From Synechococcus sp. BIOS-U3-1 (GTDB lineage Bacteria > Cyanobacteriota > Cyanobacteriia > PCC-6307 > Cyanobiaceae): a stretch of 64,000 bases of DNA. Positions 17,066-27,760 of the stretch are shown here, piece after piece (within the stretch, counting starts at the first letter, position 1; every line of letters starts with the position of its first letter). The position numbers and the translations under genes were made by a program. The stretch spans positions 1,736,001 through 1,800,000 of the forward strand of contig NZ_CP047936.1 in NCBI RefSeq assembly GCF_014279975.1, written 5' to 3'. The notes below the pieces were generated by a model. The model ran no database searches and was not told where the DNA came from. It saw only the letters and a program-made list of their open reading frames with translations.

Positions 17066-18079
17066 ATGGGGCTGCCTCGTGTTCTTTCGGGCGTCCAGCC
17101 GACAGGCGCCCTGCATCTGGGCAACTGGCTAGGTGCGATCCGCAACTGGGTTGATCTGCAAAAGGATCACGACACTTTTTTCTGTGTCGTCGACCTGCAT
17201 GCCATCACGGTTCCCCACGAACCGAATCAATTGGCCCAAGACACCTTGAGTACGGCAGCGCTGTATCTGGCCTGCGGACTGGATCACGAGCGCTCCACTG
17301 TTTTTGTTCAGAGCCAGGTGGCTGCTCACAGCGAGCTCTGCTGGCTGCTGAACTGCGTTACTCCTCTGAATTGGCTGGAAAGGATGATCCAGTTCAAGGA
17401 GAAAGCGGTCAAACAAGGCGACAACGTATCCGTGGGGCTGCTCGATTACCCCGTACTGATGGCAGCGGACATCCTTTTATATGACGCTGATCTGGTGCCT
17501 GTCGGGGAAGACCAAAAGCAACACCTGGAACTGGCCCGTGACATCGCTCAACAGCGAATCAATGCCCGCTTCGGTCAGGCTGACAATCCCGTACTCAAGG
17601 TTCCGAAACCACTGATCCTCAAGGAGGGCGCCAGGGTCATGAGCCTGACCGACGGCCGCAGCAAGATGAGCAAGAGCGATCCCAACGAGGGAAGCCGCAT
17701 CAGCCTGCTAGATCCACCTGAGCTGATTGCCAAGAAAATCAAACGGGCCAAAACAGACCCTGAGCGTGGACTGGAATTTGACAATCCAGAACGCCCAGAG
17801 ACCGACAACCTGCTGGGGCTCTACGCCATCCTCAGCGGCAATGGACGTGACGTCGTGGCCAAGGAGTGCGCCGAGATGGGTTGGGGCCAGTTCAAACCCC
17901 TACTGGCGGAAGCCACCATTGCCGCTCTTGAGCCGATTCAGGCGCGCTACCGATTGCTGATGGAGGACCGCGGTCAACTGGAGATAGTCCTGCAGAGAGG
18001 ACGCGAGCGGGCGAGCGCTGTTGCTGACTCCACCGTCAAGCGGACGCGGGAGGCCATGGGGTTCCTCAGCGCCAGCTAA
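17066..18079 (+). CDS. trpS: Tryptophanyl-tRNA synthetase
   Basis: Charges tRNA-Trp. 337 residues of a class I synthetase with the HIGH-type motif TGALHLGNW near the N-terminus and KMSKS at about residue 195. Length and sequence are normal for bacterial TrpS. I chose the ATG at 17066 rather than the TTG at 17063; either directly abuts the RGG-protein stop. Confidence 0.96.
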   Translation: MGLPRVLSGVQPTGALHLGNWLGAIRNWVDLQKDHDTFFCVVDLHAITVPHEPNQLAQDTLSTAALYLACGLDHERSTVFVQSQVAAHSELCWLLNCVTPLNWLERMIQFKEKAVKQGDNVSVGLLDYPVLMAADILLYDADLVPVGEDQKQHLELARDIAQQRINARFGQADNPVLKVPKPLILKEGARVMSLTDGRSKMSKSDPNEGSRISLLDPPELIAKKIKRAKTDPERGLEFDNPERPETDNLLGLYAILSGNGRDVVAKECAEMGWGQFKPLLAEATIAALEPIQARYRLLMEDRGQLEIVLQRGRERASAVADSTVKRTREAMGFLSAS

Positions 18080-18328
18080 TCAATCACGAATCAATTAAAA
18101 AGATTCGCTAATACTTAAACCCTGGTGAGAGCATTCAGTCCATGAAAGAGAGCTGAAGCGAGGGGTTGCAAGCCATCAGGCCGGTCTCGCGAGTCCAGTG
18201 ACGGGATTCGAGTGAGCTTTTCTGCCTAGGCATATCAACGGCAACGCGTCAAGAGAGCCCTTGGTGCCCTCGCCATCAAGCCATGCCATTGACGAAGGTG
18301 GCAACTCCTTTGTTCGGAGTCACCTCGG

Positions 18329-19042
18329 TTGCTGCATCGATTTACCCAACGGATCCAGCCCCTTGCTCAGGCCGCGCCAAAAGTCATCGGTCTTGGCGCT
18401 ATCAGCATTGGGCTCGGGCTTTCCCTTGGACAGAGCCTGCAGGCTGAGCGCTCCAGCGAACGCAATCAGCAGAACAGCATCGTGGCCGAGGCCCTGAAGC
18501 CGCAGCGATCTGCAAACACCACGACGGAGAACATCAGCACGGCGAGCGTCTCGGGCCAACCCGCATCGCATTACGCGATTACTCCTGAGCGTCGCGCACT
18601 GCTTAATACCATCCGCTTTGCCGAAGGCACCTGGAAGGATGGTCACGATCTTGGCTACCGCACCCTTTATGGAGGTGGTCAGTTTCAAGACCTCTCACGT
18701 CATCCCGAACGTGTTGTCGTCAAGCGATATTCCAGTGCAGCAGCAGGGGCTTATCAGTTCCTGCCAACCACATGGCAGGAAGTGGCTCTCAGACTCGACT
18801 TACCGAGCTTTGCTCCTGAGCACCAAGACCAGGCAGCGCTACACCTCGTCAGGAAGCGTGGAGCCTTGGAGGAGATTGATCGCAATGGTCTGACCAAAGC
18901 TGCAATGAATCGCCTCGCACCAGAATGGGCTTCCTTTCCAACCCACGCCGGACAAAGCGCGTACGGACAACCCGTCAAAAGCCATGCCGAGCTAGTGGCT
19001 TTCTACGTAACCAACCTGAGTCAGCTGCGCCAAGGAGCTTGA
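18329..19042 (+). CDS. GH104/lambda-endolysin-like peptidoglycan glycosidase
   Basis: About 237 residues starting at TTG 18329, the only start after an in-frame stop. A hydrophobic segment (about residues 18-40) acts as signal or anchor. The domain from about residue 85 contains RALLNTIRFAEGT, YRTLYGGG and SSAAGAYQFLPTTW, the pattern of lambda R-type lysozymes/transglycosylases with the catalytic Glu in FAEGT. It would cleave peptidoglycan glycan strands in the periplasm. No phage genes are near, so it is probably a domesticated or cellular enzyme. Confidence 0.7.
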   Translation: MLHRFTQRIQPLAQAAPKVIGLGAISIGLGLSLGQSLQAERSSERNQQNSIVAEALKPQRSANTTTENISTASVSGQPASHYAITPERRALLNTIRFAEGTWKDGHDLGYRTLYGGGQFQDLSRHPERVVVKRYSSAAAGAYQFLPTTWQEVALRLDLPSFAPEHQDQAALHLVRKRGALEEIDRNGLTKAAMNRLAPEWASFPTHAGQSAYGQPVKSHAELVAFYVTNLSQLRQGA

Positions 19043-19104
19043 TAACAAGCCCTCAATGATTCACGGCTGTACTGAAAGCAGCCAAAACAACTCAGGCCAT
19101 AAGC

Positions 19105-19425
19105 TCATGAAGAGGCCCGCGACACTCGTGCGGAGAGAGCCCAAACTTCCATGACCAATTGATGCCAAGGAGCCATCGCCTTCATCGAGACGGCGACAGG
19201 TTCTGGGGAGGCTTGCAAGAGAGAACGCGTGGCAGCGATCGAACGTTTGCCGTCCGCAAGGCGTTCAGCCAACTCAAGACGATCACCTGTGGAAAGAACA
19301 CCATCAGGACATTGCTCAAGCAATGTTTGACCCCTGGTAAACCAGTGATCAAAATCAGCGAGCAAAGAAGCAAGGAGTGACCCCAGTAAGTCACCACCTT
19401 CAACATCAGAGGACAAGCGAAACAA
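19105..19425 (-). CDS. DUF2605-family protein
   Basis: 106 residues from a TTG at 19425, the first start after an in-frame TGA. The N-terminal part ([19 protein letters not shown]) with the following RGQTLLE fits the cyanobacterial DUF2605 family. It is soluble and helical. Function unknown. It is divergent from thrS, with about 100 bases between the two starts. Confidence 0.62.
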   Translation of the reverse strand: MFRLSSDVEGGDLLGSLLASLLADFDHWFTRGQTLLEQCPDGVLSTGDRLELAERLADGKRSIAATRSLLQASPEPVAVSMKAMAPWHQLVMEVWALSARVSRASS

Positions 19426-19522
19426 GCCTCACTCATTTGTGAGCGTACATCCACTAATAGGATGTCTGTGGCTTGCCAGCTATAGCAGCAGCCATCGATC
19501 AGATCTCAGGACTCACGCATCC

Positions 19523-21460
19523 ATGCCCGTCGTCACCCTTCCAAACGGAACAACCAAAATTTTCGAAGGGCCTGTCACCATCGCAGACGTAGCTGCATCG
19601 ATTGGCCCTGGGCTTGCCAAGGCAGCTGTAGCAGGAGTGGTGGACGGTGAATCCTTGGACATGGCCATGCCCATCGACAAGGATGTTGACCTGCGTTTGT
19701 TAACAGCAAAAGATGCTGAAGGAATTGACGTCATAAGACACTCTTTTGCTCACCTAGTCGGGCATGCAGTGAAACAGTTATATCCTGAAGCTCAAATGGC
19801 AATTGGACCTGTCATAAAAGACGGATTTTATTACGACATCGCCTATGACAAATCCTTCACTCCAGAAGACTTAGAAGCCATAGAAAAGCGAATGAAAGAG
19901 CTAATAGCAAAGGACTACGAAGTCAATGTTGAGGTGGTAAATCGCAATCAGGCAAAACAAGCATTTGAATCCCGAAAAGAGCCCTACAAATTGAAGATTG
20001 TAGAAGAAATACCCGATGGGGAGATGATCAAGCTTTATCACCATGAGGAGTACACAGACATGTGCCGCGGGCCTCACGTCCCTAACACGAGGCACTTACG
20101 ACATTTCAAATTAATGAAGGTGTCTGGTGCTTACTGGAGAGGCGACTCCAACAACCAGATGCTTCAAAGGATCTATGGAACGGCTTGGGGCACAGAAAAA
20201 GAACTCAAATCACATTTAACGCAACTCGAAGAAGCCGAAAAAAGAGATCACCGTCGCCTTGGTCGCCAGCTGTCACTCTTTCACATCCAGGACAATGCAC
20301 CTGGCATGGTGTTTTGGCATCCCCCTGGGTGGGCGATCTATCAAAAACTTCAGCAATATATCCGTAGACGGCTACGAGAGTCCGGTTATCAAGAAATCAG
20401 CACTCCCCAAATCGTTGACAGAACATTGTGGGAAAAATCAGGACATTGGGATAAATTTAAAGAGGATATGTTTACGACATCCTCAGAGAATCGAGACTAT
20501 GCGGTTAAACCCATGAATTGCCCGTGTCATGTTCAAATTTTCAATCAAGGCTTACGGAGCTATAAAGATTTACCAGTCAGGCTCTCTGAGTTTGGTTCCT
20601 GCCACAGAAATGAACCATCAGGAACACTCCATGGACTAATGAGAGTCAGAAACTTTGTTCAAGATGATGGGCATATCTTTTGTTCAGAAGATCAAATCCA
20701 GTCAGAAGTATCAAGCTTTATCGATCTAGTTTTTGACGTCTACAAAACACTTGGATTTGAAACAATTTCCATTAAATTATCAACTCGACCTGAAAATAGA
20801 GTTGGGAGTGATGAAGTCTGGGATAAGTCTGAGAAGGCACTCCAAGACGCACTAGAAAATAAAAATCTAGAATGGGAATTATACCCAGGTGAAGGAGCAT
20901 TTTATGGTCCCAAAATTGAATTCTCGCTGCAAGACTGCCTCGGAAGAGTCTGGCAATGCGGAACAATTCAGGTTGATTTTTCGATGCCTGATCGACTCGA
21001 TGCAACCTTCATCGGTGAAGACGGGTCTCGACACACACCCGTGATGCTGCACAGAGCCGTTCTTGGCAGTTTTGAGCGATTCATTGGAATTTTGATTGAA
21101 AATTACGCTGGCGACTTTCCCTTTTGGCTTGCACCGGAACAAATTAGAATTCTTCCAGTGAGCGACGACGCAAGAGAATTCTCAGAAACGATCCAGAAAA
21201 AGTTACTTGGCCAGAGTATCGCAGCCACTGTGGATGAATCAGGTGAGCGACTCGGCAAACTGATTCGCAATGGAGAAAAAGCTAAAATCCCAGTATTGGC
21301 GGTAATTGGAGCCAAAGAAGCCGCTAACAATACCGTCAGCCTTAGAAGTCGAAAAAATGGAGATCTTGGAGAGATATCTGTTGACGAATTGATCGCTTAT
21401 TGCAATCAAGCCAACAAAAACAAATCAGAGGATGCTCTGGTTGCAGCCGTACATTCATGA
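19523..21460 (+). CDS. thrS: Threonyl-tRNA synthetase
   Basis: 645 residues from ATG 19523; a start at 19439 adds an unlikely hydrophobic extension. Domain order is TGS, editing domain ([16 protein letters not shown] and the later cysteine in DMCRGPH), class II catalytic core with the zinc-binding MNCPCH, and an anticodon-binding C-terminus. It charges tRNA-Thr and clears mischarged Ser. From about 19690 to 21450 codons are visibly richer in A/T than in flanking genes, hinting at recombination with a low-GC relative. The stop overlaps the next gene as ATGA. Confidence 0.96.
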   Translation: MPVVTLPNGTTKIFEGPVTIADVAASIGPGLAKAAVAGVVDGESLDMAMPIDKDVDLRLLTAKDAEGIDVIRHSFAHLVGHAVKQLYPEAQMAIGPVIKDGFYYDIAYDKSFTPEDLEAIEKRMKELIAKDYEVNVEVVNRNQAKQAFESRKEPYKLKIVEEIPDGEMIKLYHHEEYTDMCRGPHVPNTRHLRHFKLMKVSGAYWRGDSNNQMLQRIYGTAWGTEKELKSHLTQLEEAEKRDHRRLGRQLSLFHIQDNAPGMVFWHPPGWAIYQKLQQYIRRRLRESGYQEISTPQIVDRTLWEKSGHWDKFKEDMFTTSSENRDYAVKPMNCPCHVQIFNQGLRSYKDLPVRLSEFGSCHRNEPSGTLHGLMRVRNFVQDDGHIFCSEDQIQSEVSSFIDLVFDVYKTLGFETISIKLSTRPENRVGSDEVWDKSEKALQDALENKNLEWELYPGEGAFYGPKIEFSLQDCLGRVWQCGTIQVDFSMPDRLDATFIGEDGSRHTPVMLHRAVLGSFERFIGILIENYAGDFPFWLAPEQIRILPVSDDAREFSETIQKKLLGQSIAATVDESGERLGKLIRNGEKAKIPVLAVIGAKEAANNTVSLRSRKNGDLGEISVDELIAYCNQANKNKSEDALVAAVHS

Positions 21461-21843
21461 GACTCAGTGACTTGAACCGATTAAGAACTGCACCCGTTCT
21501 CAATTCAACAGACAAGGCTTTACTCATTCCTGAGCTTCAACAGCAAATGACTTTGTATAGCTGGTTCACCGCTGGAATCATGGCTTTAACAGCTGATCAG
21601 GCTGTTCAATCTCTCCGCCAACTTGAACAACATCAGGCCTGGGATGCGCATGACCTGATGTCCGATTCCGAACTGGATGGGCCGGTTTATCTAAAAGCCA
21701 ACCAGAAAACATTGACCGCCAGATTGCGCATCGAGCACGGCCTCGGAGAAGGAATCCTGATCAGTGGCCATGGCAATGACAACACCGAGCCAAGCGCCAC
21801 CTGGGGGCCGCTACCTCTTGATTTCTTTGCGTTCACCCCCTGA
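21457..21843 (+). CDS. DUF1824-family protein
   Basis: About 128 residues from ATG 21457, overlapping the thrS stop as ATGA. The sequence has [24 protein letters not shown] and [12 protein letters not shown], which I associate with the cyanobacterial DUF1824 family. It is soluble and its function is unknown. Coupling to thrS suggests coexpression, not necessarily a joint function. Confidence 0.6.
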   Translation: MRLSDLNRLRTAPVLNSTDKALLIPELQQQMTLYSWFTAGIMALTADQAVQSLRQLEQHQAWDAHDLMSDSELDGPVYLKANQKTLTARLRIEHGLGEGILISGHGNDNTEPSATWGPLPLDFFAFTP

Positions 21844-21934
21844 TACCTCGTCATCCATTGGCGGGCGCATTCCAATTGGTTGCCGAGTTGCGACGCGAGC
21901 CCCAGCCTGAAGACAGCAGCCTTGATCCGCACCC

Positions 21935-23011
21935 ATGGCAGCCAAGACCTACCTGGCAGGCGATCTTGGAGGCACAAAGACACTCCTGAGCCTCTACAGG
22001 GAGATTGATGGACAGCTGAAGAAAGAGCACAGCCACCGCTACAGATCAGCGGACTGGCAGGACCTCGAATCGATGCTTAAGCATTTTTTGAATCAATCCC
22101 CTGCCGACCTGCCAAAACCAACAACCAGTTGCATTGCCGTTGCCGGGCCTGTTCATCAGGGCAGCGCCAAGCTCACCAATCTGCCCTGGCAATTGAGTCA
22201 GACGTCTTTATCGGCTGCAACGGGTTTGGAACGGCTTGAGCTGGTCAATGACTTCGCTGTCTTGATCCATGGGTTGTCCCACTTAAGTGATGAACAACAG
22301 GTGGTGCTGCAGACGGGACGAGACAAAGCGACACCCGCCCCAGGTGGAACCGAAAATGGTCCTGTGGCCATTCTCGGTGCGGGAACCGGCCTGGGCATGG
22401 CGCGTGGATTGCCCATAGCCGGCGGATGGCTTGCCATTCCCAGCGAAGGCGGCCACCGGGAATTTTCGCCTCGCACCGAGGATGAATGGGAACTCGCTCA
22501 ATGGCTGAGACAGGATCTTGGACTGCAACGGTTGTCCATTGAGCGGATTGTCAGTGGCACTGGTCTCGGACATGTGATGAATTGGCTGCTTCACCGTCAG
22601 CCGGAAACCGAGCATTGCCTGAGGGCTCATGCCCACGCCTGGCGCACAATGACTGCCGATCAACCCGGTTATCAGGATCTGCCGTCCTGCACCGGAAAAG
22701 CAGCCGCAAGCGGTGACCCTCTTGCTGGCGAAGCACTGAAACTTTGGCTTGGAGCCTATGGATCTGTAGCAGGAGACCTGGCTCTACAGGAGCTCTGCAC
22801 CGGGGGCCTCTGGATTGGGGGGGGAACAGCCCCAAAAAACCTAGGTGGCCTCTGCTCCAAGCAGTTTCTGGAACCTTTACGGTCCAAAGGACGGTTCCGT
22901 TGCCTGATCGAAGGATTGACCATCCGCGCAGTCGTCGATCCGGAGGCAGGATTGTTTAGTGCGGCTTGCCGCGCACGTGATCTCGTGGAGTCGGGTGGGA
23001 CACTGGCCTGA
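21935..23011 (+). CDS. glk: Glucokinase
   Basis: 358 residues of the bacterial glucokinase family. The N-terminus has the phosphate-1 motif GDLGGTKT; LVNDFAV carries the sugar-binding Asn and catalytic Asp, and GAGTGLGMA is the adenosine-side motif. It phosphorylates glucose with ATP. A second, ROK-type kinase is present at 34 kb. The homoserine kinase gene follows by 14 bases on the same strand. Confidence 0.9.
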   Translation: MAAKTYLAGDLGGTKTLLSLYREIDGQLKKEHSHRYRSADWQDLESMLKHFLNQSPADLPKPTTSCIAVAGPVHQGSAKLTNLPWQLSQTSLSAATGLERLELVNDFAVLIHGLSHLSDEQQVVLQTGRDKATPAPGGTENGPVAILGAGTGLGMARGLPIAGGWLAIPSEGGHREFSPRTEDEWELAQWLRQDLGLQRLSIERIVSGTGLGHVMNWLLHRQPETEHCLRAHAHAWRTMTADQPGYQDLPSCTGKAAASGDPLAGEALKLWLGAYGSVAGDLALQELCTGGLWIGGGTAPKNLGGLCSKQFLEPLRSKGRFRCLIEGLTIRAVVDPEAGLFSAACRARDLVESGGTLA

Positions 23012-23025
23012 GCCGAGCAGCAGGG

Positions 23026-23973
23026 ATGGCGCAGCCGCGCATAGGCCAGACCGTGGTGGTGGATGTACCAGCCACCACAGCCAACATCGGGCCGGGCTTT
23101 GACTGTCTTGGCGCCGCCCTAGATCTCAATAACCGCTTCACGATGCGACGCATCGAGGGCCACGGAGAGCGTTTCGAGCTGATCATCGAAGGACAGGAAG
23201 GCTCTCACCTGCGAGGCGGTGCTGAAAATCTCGTGTACAGAGCTGCTCAGCGGGTCTGGAAAGCTGCCGGGGAAGAACCGGTTGCCTTGGAGGCAAGGGT
23301 GCGTCTTGCTGTCCCTCCCGCCAGAGGACTGGGAAGCAGTGCGACGGCAATCGTGGCTGGACTTGTTGGGGCCAACGCCCTGGTTGGAGAACCTTTGAGT
23401 CGGGAGAAACTGCTGGAGCTAGCCATCGATATCGAAGGGCATCCAGACAATGTCGTGCCATCGCTACTGGGCGGCCTCTGCATGACGGCCAAAGCCGCCT
23501 CCCAACGCTGGCGCGTTGTGCGCTGCGAATGGATGAACAGCGTCAAGGCCGTTGTGGCAATTCCAGCGATCCGGCTGAGCACCAGTGAAGCGCGGCGCGC
23601 CATGCCCAAGGCTGTTCCTGTGGGCGATGCGGTGGTCAACCTGGGTGCACTCACACTTCTGCTCCAGGGATTGCGCACCGGGAATGGCGACCTGATCTCG
23701 GATGGGATGCACGACAGGTTGCATGAGCCCTATCGCTGGAGATTGATTAAAGGCGGTCAGGAGGTCAAGCAAGCCGCACTGGCTGCAGGGGCCTGGGGAT
23801 GTGCCATCAGTGGTGCCGGTCCAAGCATCCTGGCCCTCTGTTGCGAAGAGCGTGGTGCGGCCGTCAGCCAGGCGATGGTGAAGGCATGGGAATCCGTTGG
23901 TGTTGCCAGTCGCGCGCCGCTGCTGAGCCTTCAAACAGCAGGCAGCCACTGGCAGCCCAAGGACGGAGGCTGA
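23026..23973 (+). CDS. thrB: Homoserine kinase
   Basis: 315 residues of the GHMP kinase family. It has the N-terminal PATTANIGPGFDCLG segment, the ATP-binding PPARGLGSSATAI at about residue 90, and the C-terminal AISGAGPSILAL motif. It phosphorylates homoserine for threonine synthesis. Close behind glk and before ndhD on the same strand, so cotranscription is likely although the pathways differ. Confidence 0.94.
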   Translation: MAQPRIGQTVVVDVPATTANIGPGFDCLGAALDLNNRFTMRRIEGHGERFELIIEGQEGSHLRGGAENLVYRAAQRVWKAAGEEPVALEARVRLAVPPARGLGSSATAIVAGLVGANALVGEPLSREKLLELAIDIEGHPDNVVPSLLGGLCMTAKAASQRWRVVRCEWMNSVKAVVAIPAIRLSTSEARRAMPKAVPVGDAVVNLGALTLLLQGLRTGNGDLISDGMHDRLHEPYRWRLIKGGQEVKQAALAAGAWGCAISGAGPSILALCCEERGAAVSQAMVKAWESVGVASRAPLLSLQTAGSHWQPKDGG

Positions 23974-24045
23974 GGCCATAGCTGGGTAGAAGTACTCAGG
24001 AGAGGCCCCGGAGCTGATAAGTTCAATCACAATCTTGGGAGTTCC

Positions 24046-25617
24046 ATGGACGCCAACCTGCCGCTGTCGGCTGCGTCCGACTCAGGGTTCCCCTGGCTGT
24101 CGCTGATTGTGCTGCTTCCTGCAGCGGCAGCGCTGTTGATGCCACTTCTCCCCGGAGAAGACCAGAACACCTCACCGATCCCACGCAATTTCACGATTGC
24201 CGTTCTGCTGGCTGATCTCGGCCTGATGATCGCTGCGTTCAGCCGTCACTATGACCCGCTGGACAGTCAGCTACAGCTGGTGGAACGCGTCAACTGGGTC
24301 CCTGCCATTGGTCTGGAGTGGTCCCTGGGAGCCGATGGACTTTCAGCTCCACTCGTCGTGCTTAGCGGTCTGGTCACGTTGCTGACCGTGGCCGCCAGCT
24401 GGAACATCACCCATAAATCAAGGCTGTATTTCGCACTGCTGCTCGTTCAGGCCTCCGCACAGGCCCTGGTGTTTCTGTCCCAGGACTTTCTGTTGTTCTT
24501 CTTGGCCTGGGAGCTGGAGCTGGTGCCGGTGTATCTGCTGATTGCCATCTGGGGCGGCCAGAACCGTCAGTACGCAGCGACCAAATTCATCCTGTACACA
24601 GCTCTGGCGTCCCTGCTGATCCTGATCAGCGGACTGGCCATTGCCAACTCTGGCGACAGCTTCACCCTCAACATGACAGAGATGGCCCAGCGCTCCTCTG
24701 GAGGCAGCTTCGGCCTGCTCTGCTACCTGGGCTTCCTGGTGGGTTTCGGTGTGAAATTGCCGATTTTCCCTCTGCATACCTGGCTGCCAGATGCCCATGG
24801 CGAAGCAAACGCTCCGGTCTCAATGCTGCTCGCCGGTGTGTTGCTCAAAATGGGCGGCTACGCGCTGCTGCGCTTCAACGTGCAGATGCTCCCGGAAGCC
24901 CATCTGGTGCTTGCCCCGGCTCTGATCATTCTCGGGATCGTCAACATTGTCTATGGCGCTCTCAACGCCTTCGCTCAGGACAACGTGAAGCGCAGGATTG
25001 CCTGCAGCTCAGTGAGTCACATGGGCTTCGTGCTGGTAGGGATCGGAGCCGTGGATGCTCTCGGTCTCAGCGGATCCATGCTGCAGATGATCAGCCATGG
25101 TCTGATCGCAGCGGCGATGTTCTTCGTGACGGGCTGCTTCTACGAGCGCACCAAGACACTCTCGATCCCCAACATGGGCGGGCTGGCAAAAGCTCTGCCG
25201 ATCACATTCGCCTTTTTCCTTGCCAGCTCCCTAGCCTCATTGGCCTTACCGGGCATGAGCGGCTTCATCAGCGAGATAACAGTGTTCCTCGGCATCACCA
25301 GCCAGGAAAGCTTCACCACCTTCTTCCGAGTCACGACCATCGTTCTGGCAGCTATTGGGCTTGTTCTCACTCCCATTTACTTGCTGTCCATGTGCCGGAG
25401 AGTGTTTTTTGGACCACGAATCCCTGCCCTCGCCTTCGTAAAGGACATGCGTCCTCGGGAGGTAGTAATAGGACTCACACTGCTTGTCCCGACACTGGTG
25501 ATCGGCATCTGGCCTCGGATCGCAATGGATCTCTATGAGGCTTCCACCGATGCCCTTGCTTCCGATCTGGCGAGTCACACCGTTGTTGCTGCTCGTGCCC
25601 TTCTCCCCACCGGCTGA
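24046..25617 (+). CDS. ndhD: NDH-1 subunit 4 (NdhD), proton-pumping membrane subunit
   Basis: 523 residues with about 14 membrane helices. The key charged residues of antiporter-like subunits are present: Glu in [15 protein letters not shown] and Lys in the later helices around [19 protein letters not shown]. It belongs to the NDH-1L-type complex in thylakoids, used in respiration and cyclic electron flow. The NdhD1/NdhD2 paralogue type was chosen only from overall similarity. Confidence 0.93.
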   Translation: MDANLPLSAASDSGFPWLSLIVLLPAAAALLMPLLPGEDQNTSPIPRNFTIAVLLADLGLMIAAFSRHYDPLDSQLQLVERVNWVPAIGLEWSLGADGLSAPLVVLSGLVTLLTVAASWNITHKSRLYFALLLVQASAQALVFLSQDFLLFFLAWELELVPVYLLIAIWGGQNRQYAATKFILYTALASLLILISGLAIANSGDSFTLNMTEMAQRSSGGSFGLLCYLGFLVGFGVKLPIFPLHTWLPDAHGEANAPVSMLLAGVLLKMGGYALLRFNVQMLPEAHLVLAPALIILGIVNIVYGALNAFAQDNVKRRIACSSVSHMGFVLVGIGAVDALGLSGSMLQMISHGLIAAAMFFVTGCFYERTKTLSIPNMGGLAKALPITFAFFLASSLASLALPGMSGFISEITVFLGITSQESFTTFFRVTTIVLAAIGLVLTPIYLLSMCRRVFFGPRIPALAFVKDMRPREVVIGLTLLVPTLVIGIWPRIAMDLYEASTDALASDLASHTVVAARALLPTG

Positions 25618-25623
25618 TCATCA

Positions 25624-27741
25624 ATGAGCACCCCCGAACTGCTGCGCGGCGAAGGCCTACCTCGTTTTGAGGTCATCGACGCTGAGCAGGTCAACAGCGA
25701 AATCCCAGCCCTGCTGACCGCGCTGAATAGTCAGCTTGAGGCGCTGGAATCATCACTGCAGCTGCGTCTCGCCGCGGCCTCCCCTCTGAACTGGGACGAG
25801 CTGATGCCGAGCCTGCATCAGCTCGGTGAACGTCTTCGCTGGAGTTGGGGCGTAGTGAGTCATCTCAGCGGAGTCCGCAACACCTCTGAGTTACGTGAGG
25901 CTCATGCGAAACAGCAACCCGAGGTGGTGCGCTTCAGCAATCGCCTCGGCCAGAGTCAGGTTCTGCATGAAGCTCTCAGCAGACTGAAAGCATCCCCAGC
26001 TCAACCGCTAGACGGCACACAGACTCGCATCCTCGACGCTGAACTTCTCTCAATGCAGCATCGCGGCGTAGGTCTGAGAGGAGCCGAGCAGGCTGATTTC
26101 AACAGCACAAGTGAGCGCCTCGCAGCTCTCTCAACCAGTTTCAGCAACCACGTGCTGGATGCAACGCAGTCCTGGAGCCTCTTGATCCAGAAGCGGGAAC
26201 AGCTTGCGGGAGTTCCAGAGCGTGCCCTGGCGGTCCTGGCCGCAGCTGCCGCAGAAGCTGGTGATCAATCCACGGATGGTTTGGCACCAACCGCTGCAGA
26301 AGGCCCCTGGCGTCTGGGCCTGGATATGCCGCGCTACATCCCTGTCATCACCCACGCCAAAGACAGAACCCTGCGTGAAACCCTTTACAAAGCGCACGTG
26401 AGCCGCGCCAGCAATGGCGATCTGGATAACGCGCCGTTGATCGAAGAGATCCTGAAGCTCCGGCGTGAGCAGGCATCACGGCTCGGGTATGCCAATTGGG
26501 CGGAACTCAGCCTTGCTTCAAAGATGGCGGATGATGTGTCTGCGGTTGAGTCGCTGCTGGAAGAGCTAAGAGCTTCGGCCATGCCTGTGGCGCAACAGGA
26601 ACTCCAGGAACTGAGTGAATGCGCCCAGAGTCATGGTGCGGCCGAAGCCGATGCATTAGCCCCTTGGGATGTGAGCCACTGGGCCGAGCAGCTGAGACGC
26701 GAACGTTTCAATCTCGATCAGGAAGCCCTAAGGCCCTGGTTCCCTCTCCCCAAAGTGCTCGAGGGATTATTCAGCCTCTGCGAACGCCTGTTCAGCATCC
26801 GCATCAAGCCCGCAGATGGTGAAGCGCCCATCTGGCATGAGGATGTGCGCTTCTTCCGCGTCATGGACTGCGGCGGTGAGGATCTGGCAGCTTTTTATCT
26901 CGACCCTTTCAGCCGTCCAGCCAGCAAACGCGGCGGCGCATGGATGGATGAGTGTCTGAGCCGTCAGCGCAATGCCAACGGCGATCTCACCCTTCCGGTG
27001 GCTTACTTGATTTGCAATCAGACGCCTCCCGCAGGCGACACGCCAAGCCTGATGAGCTTCGAAGAGGTGGAAACCCTCTTTCATGAATTCGGCCATGGCC
27101 TCCAGCACATGCTCACTACGGTCGAGCACCCGGAAGCGGCCGGCATCAACAACGTGGAGTGGGATGCAGTTGAGCTTCCCAGCCAGTTCATGGAGAACTG
27201 GTGTCTCGATCGAAGCACCCTGATGGGGATGGCTCGCCACTGGCAGACGGGAGAGCCTTTAGCTGAAGCCGATTACCAAAAGCTCTGCAGCAGTCGCACC
27301 TTCATGCAGGGGAATGGCACCCTCCGACAGGTTCATTTCGCCCTGACCGACCTGCGCCTCCACAGCCAATGGACCCCGGAGCTGAAGATCAGCCCAAATG
27401 AGTTCCGTCGCCGCATCGCCACAACGACCAGCGTGCTTCAGCCCGTGGAGGAAGACCGTTTCCTTTGCGCGTTCGGCCACATCTTTGCCGGTGGATACGC
27501 CGCTGGCTATTACTCCTACAAATGGGCAGAAGTGCTTAGCGCCGATGCATTTGCTGCTTTTGAAGAGGTGGGCCTGGAGAAAGACGATGATGTCGCTGCC
27601 ACAGGTGAACGTTTCCGCAACACCATCCTCAGCCTGGGCGGAAGCCTGCGGCCTGCAGAGGTGTACCGACGCTTCCGTGGCAGGGATGCGACCAGCGCGG
27701 CTCTCATCCGCCATACCGGTCTTGCTGCTACGGCAACCTGA
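25624..27741 (+). CDS. prlC: M3-family oligopeptidase (oligopeptidase A-like)
   Basis: 705 residues with the zinc motif HEFGH (His487, Glu488, His491) and a downstream zinc-ligand Glu in the NNVEWDAVELPSQ region. Such thermolysin-like enzymes degrade short peptides, including cleaved signal and transit peptides, in the cytoplasm. Six bases separate it from ndhD. Length and domain order match the OpdA/PrlC group. Confidence 0.88.
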   Translation: MSTPELLRGEGLPRFEVIDAEQVNSEIPALLTALNSQLEALESSLQLRLAAASPLNWDELMPSLHQLGERLRWSWGVVSHLSGVRNTSELREAHAKQQPEVVRFSNRLGQSQVLHEALSRLKASPAQPLDGTQTRILDAELLSMQHRGVGLRGAEQADFNSTSERLAALSTSFSNHVLDATQSWSLLIQKREQLAGVPERALAVLAAAAAEAGDQSTDGLAPTAAEGPWRLGLDMPRYIPVITHAKDRTLRETLYKAHVSRASNGDLDNAPLIEEILKLRREQASRLGYANWAELSLASKMADDVSAVESLLEELRASAMPVAQQELQELSECAQSHGAAEADALAPWDVSHWAEQLRRERFNLDQEALRPWFPLPKVLEGLFSLCERLFSIRIKPADGEAPIWHEDVRFFRVMDCGGEDLAAFYLDPFSRPASKRGGAWMDECLSRQRNANGDLTLPVAYLICNQTPPAGDTPSLMSFEEVETLFHEFGHGLQHMLTTVEHPEAAGINNVEWDAVELPSQFMENWCLDRSTLMGMARHWQTGEPLAEADYQKLCSSRTFMQGNGTLRQVHFALTDLRLHSQWTPELKISPNEFRRRIATTTSVLQPVEEDRFLCAFGHIFAGGYAAGYYSYKWAEVLSADAFAAFEEVGLEKDDDVAATGERFRNTILSLGGSLRPAEVYRRFRGRDATSAALIRHTGLAATAT

Positions 27742-27760
27742 TCTGCACAAGGCCTGAGCC

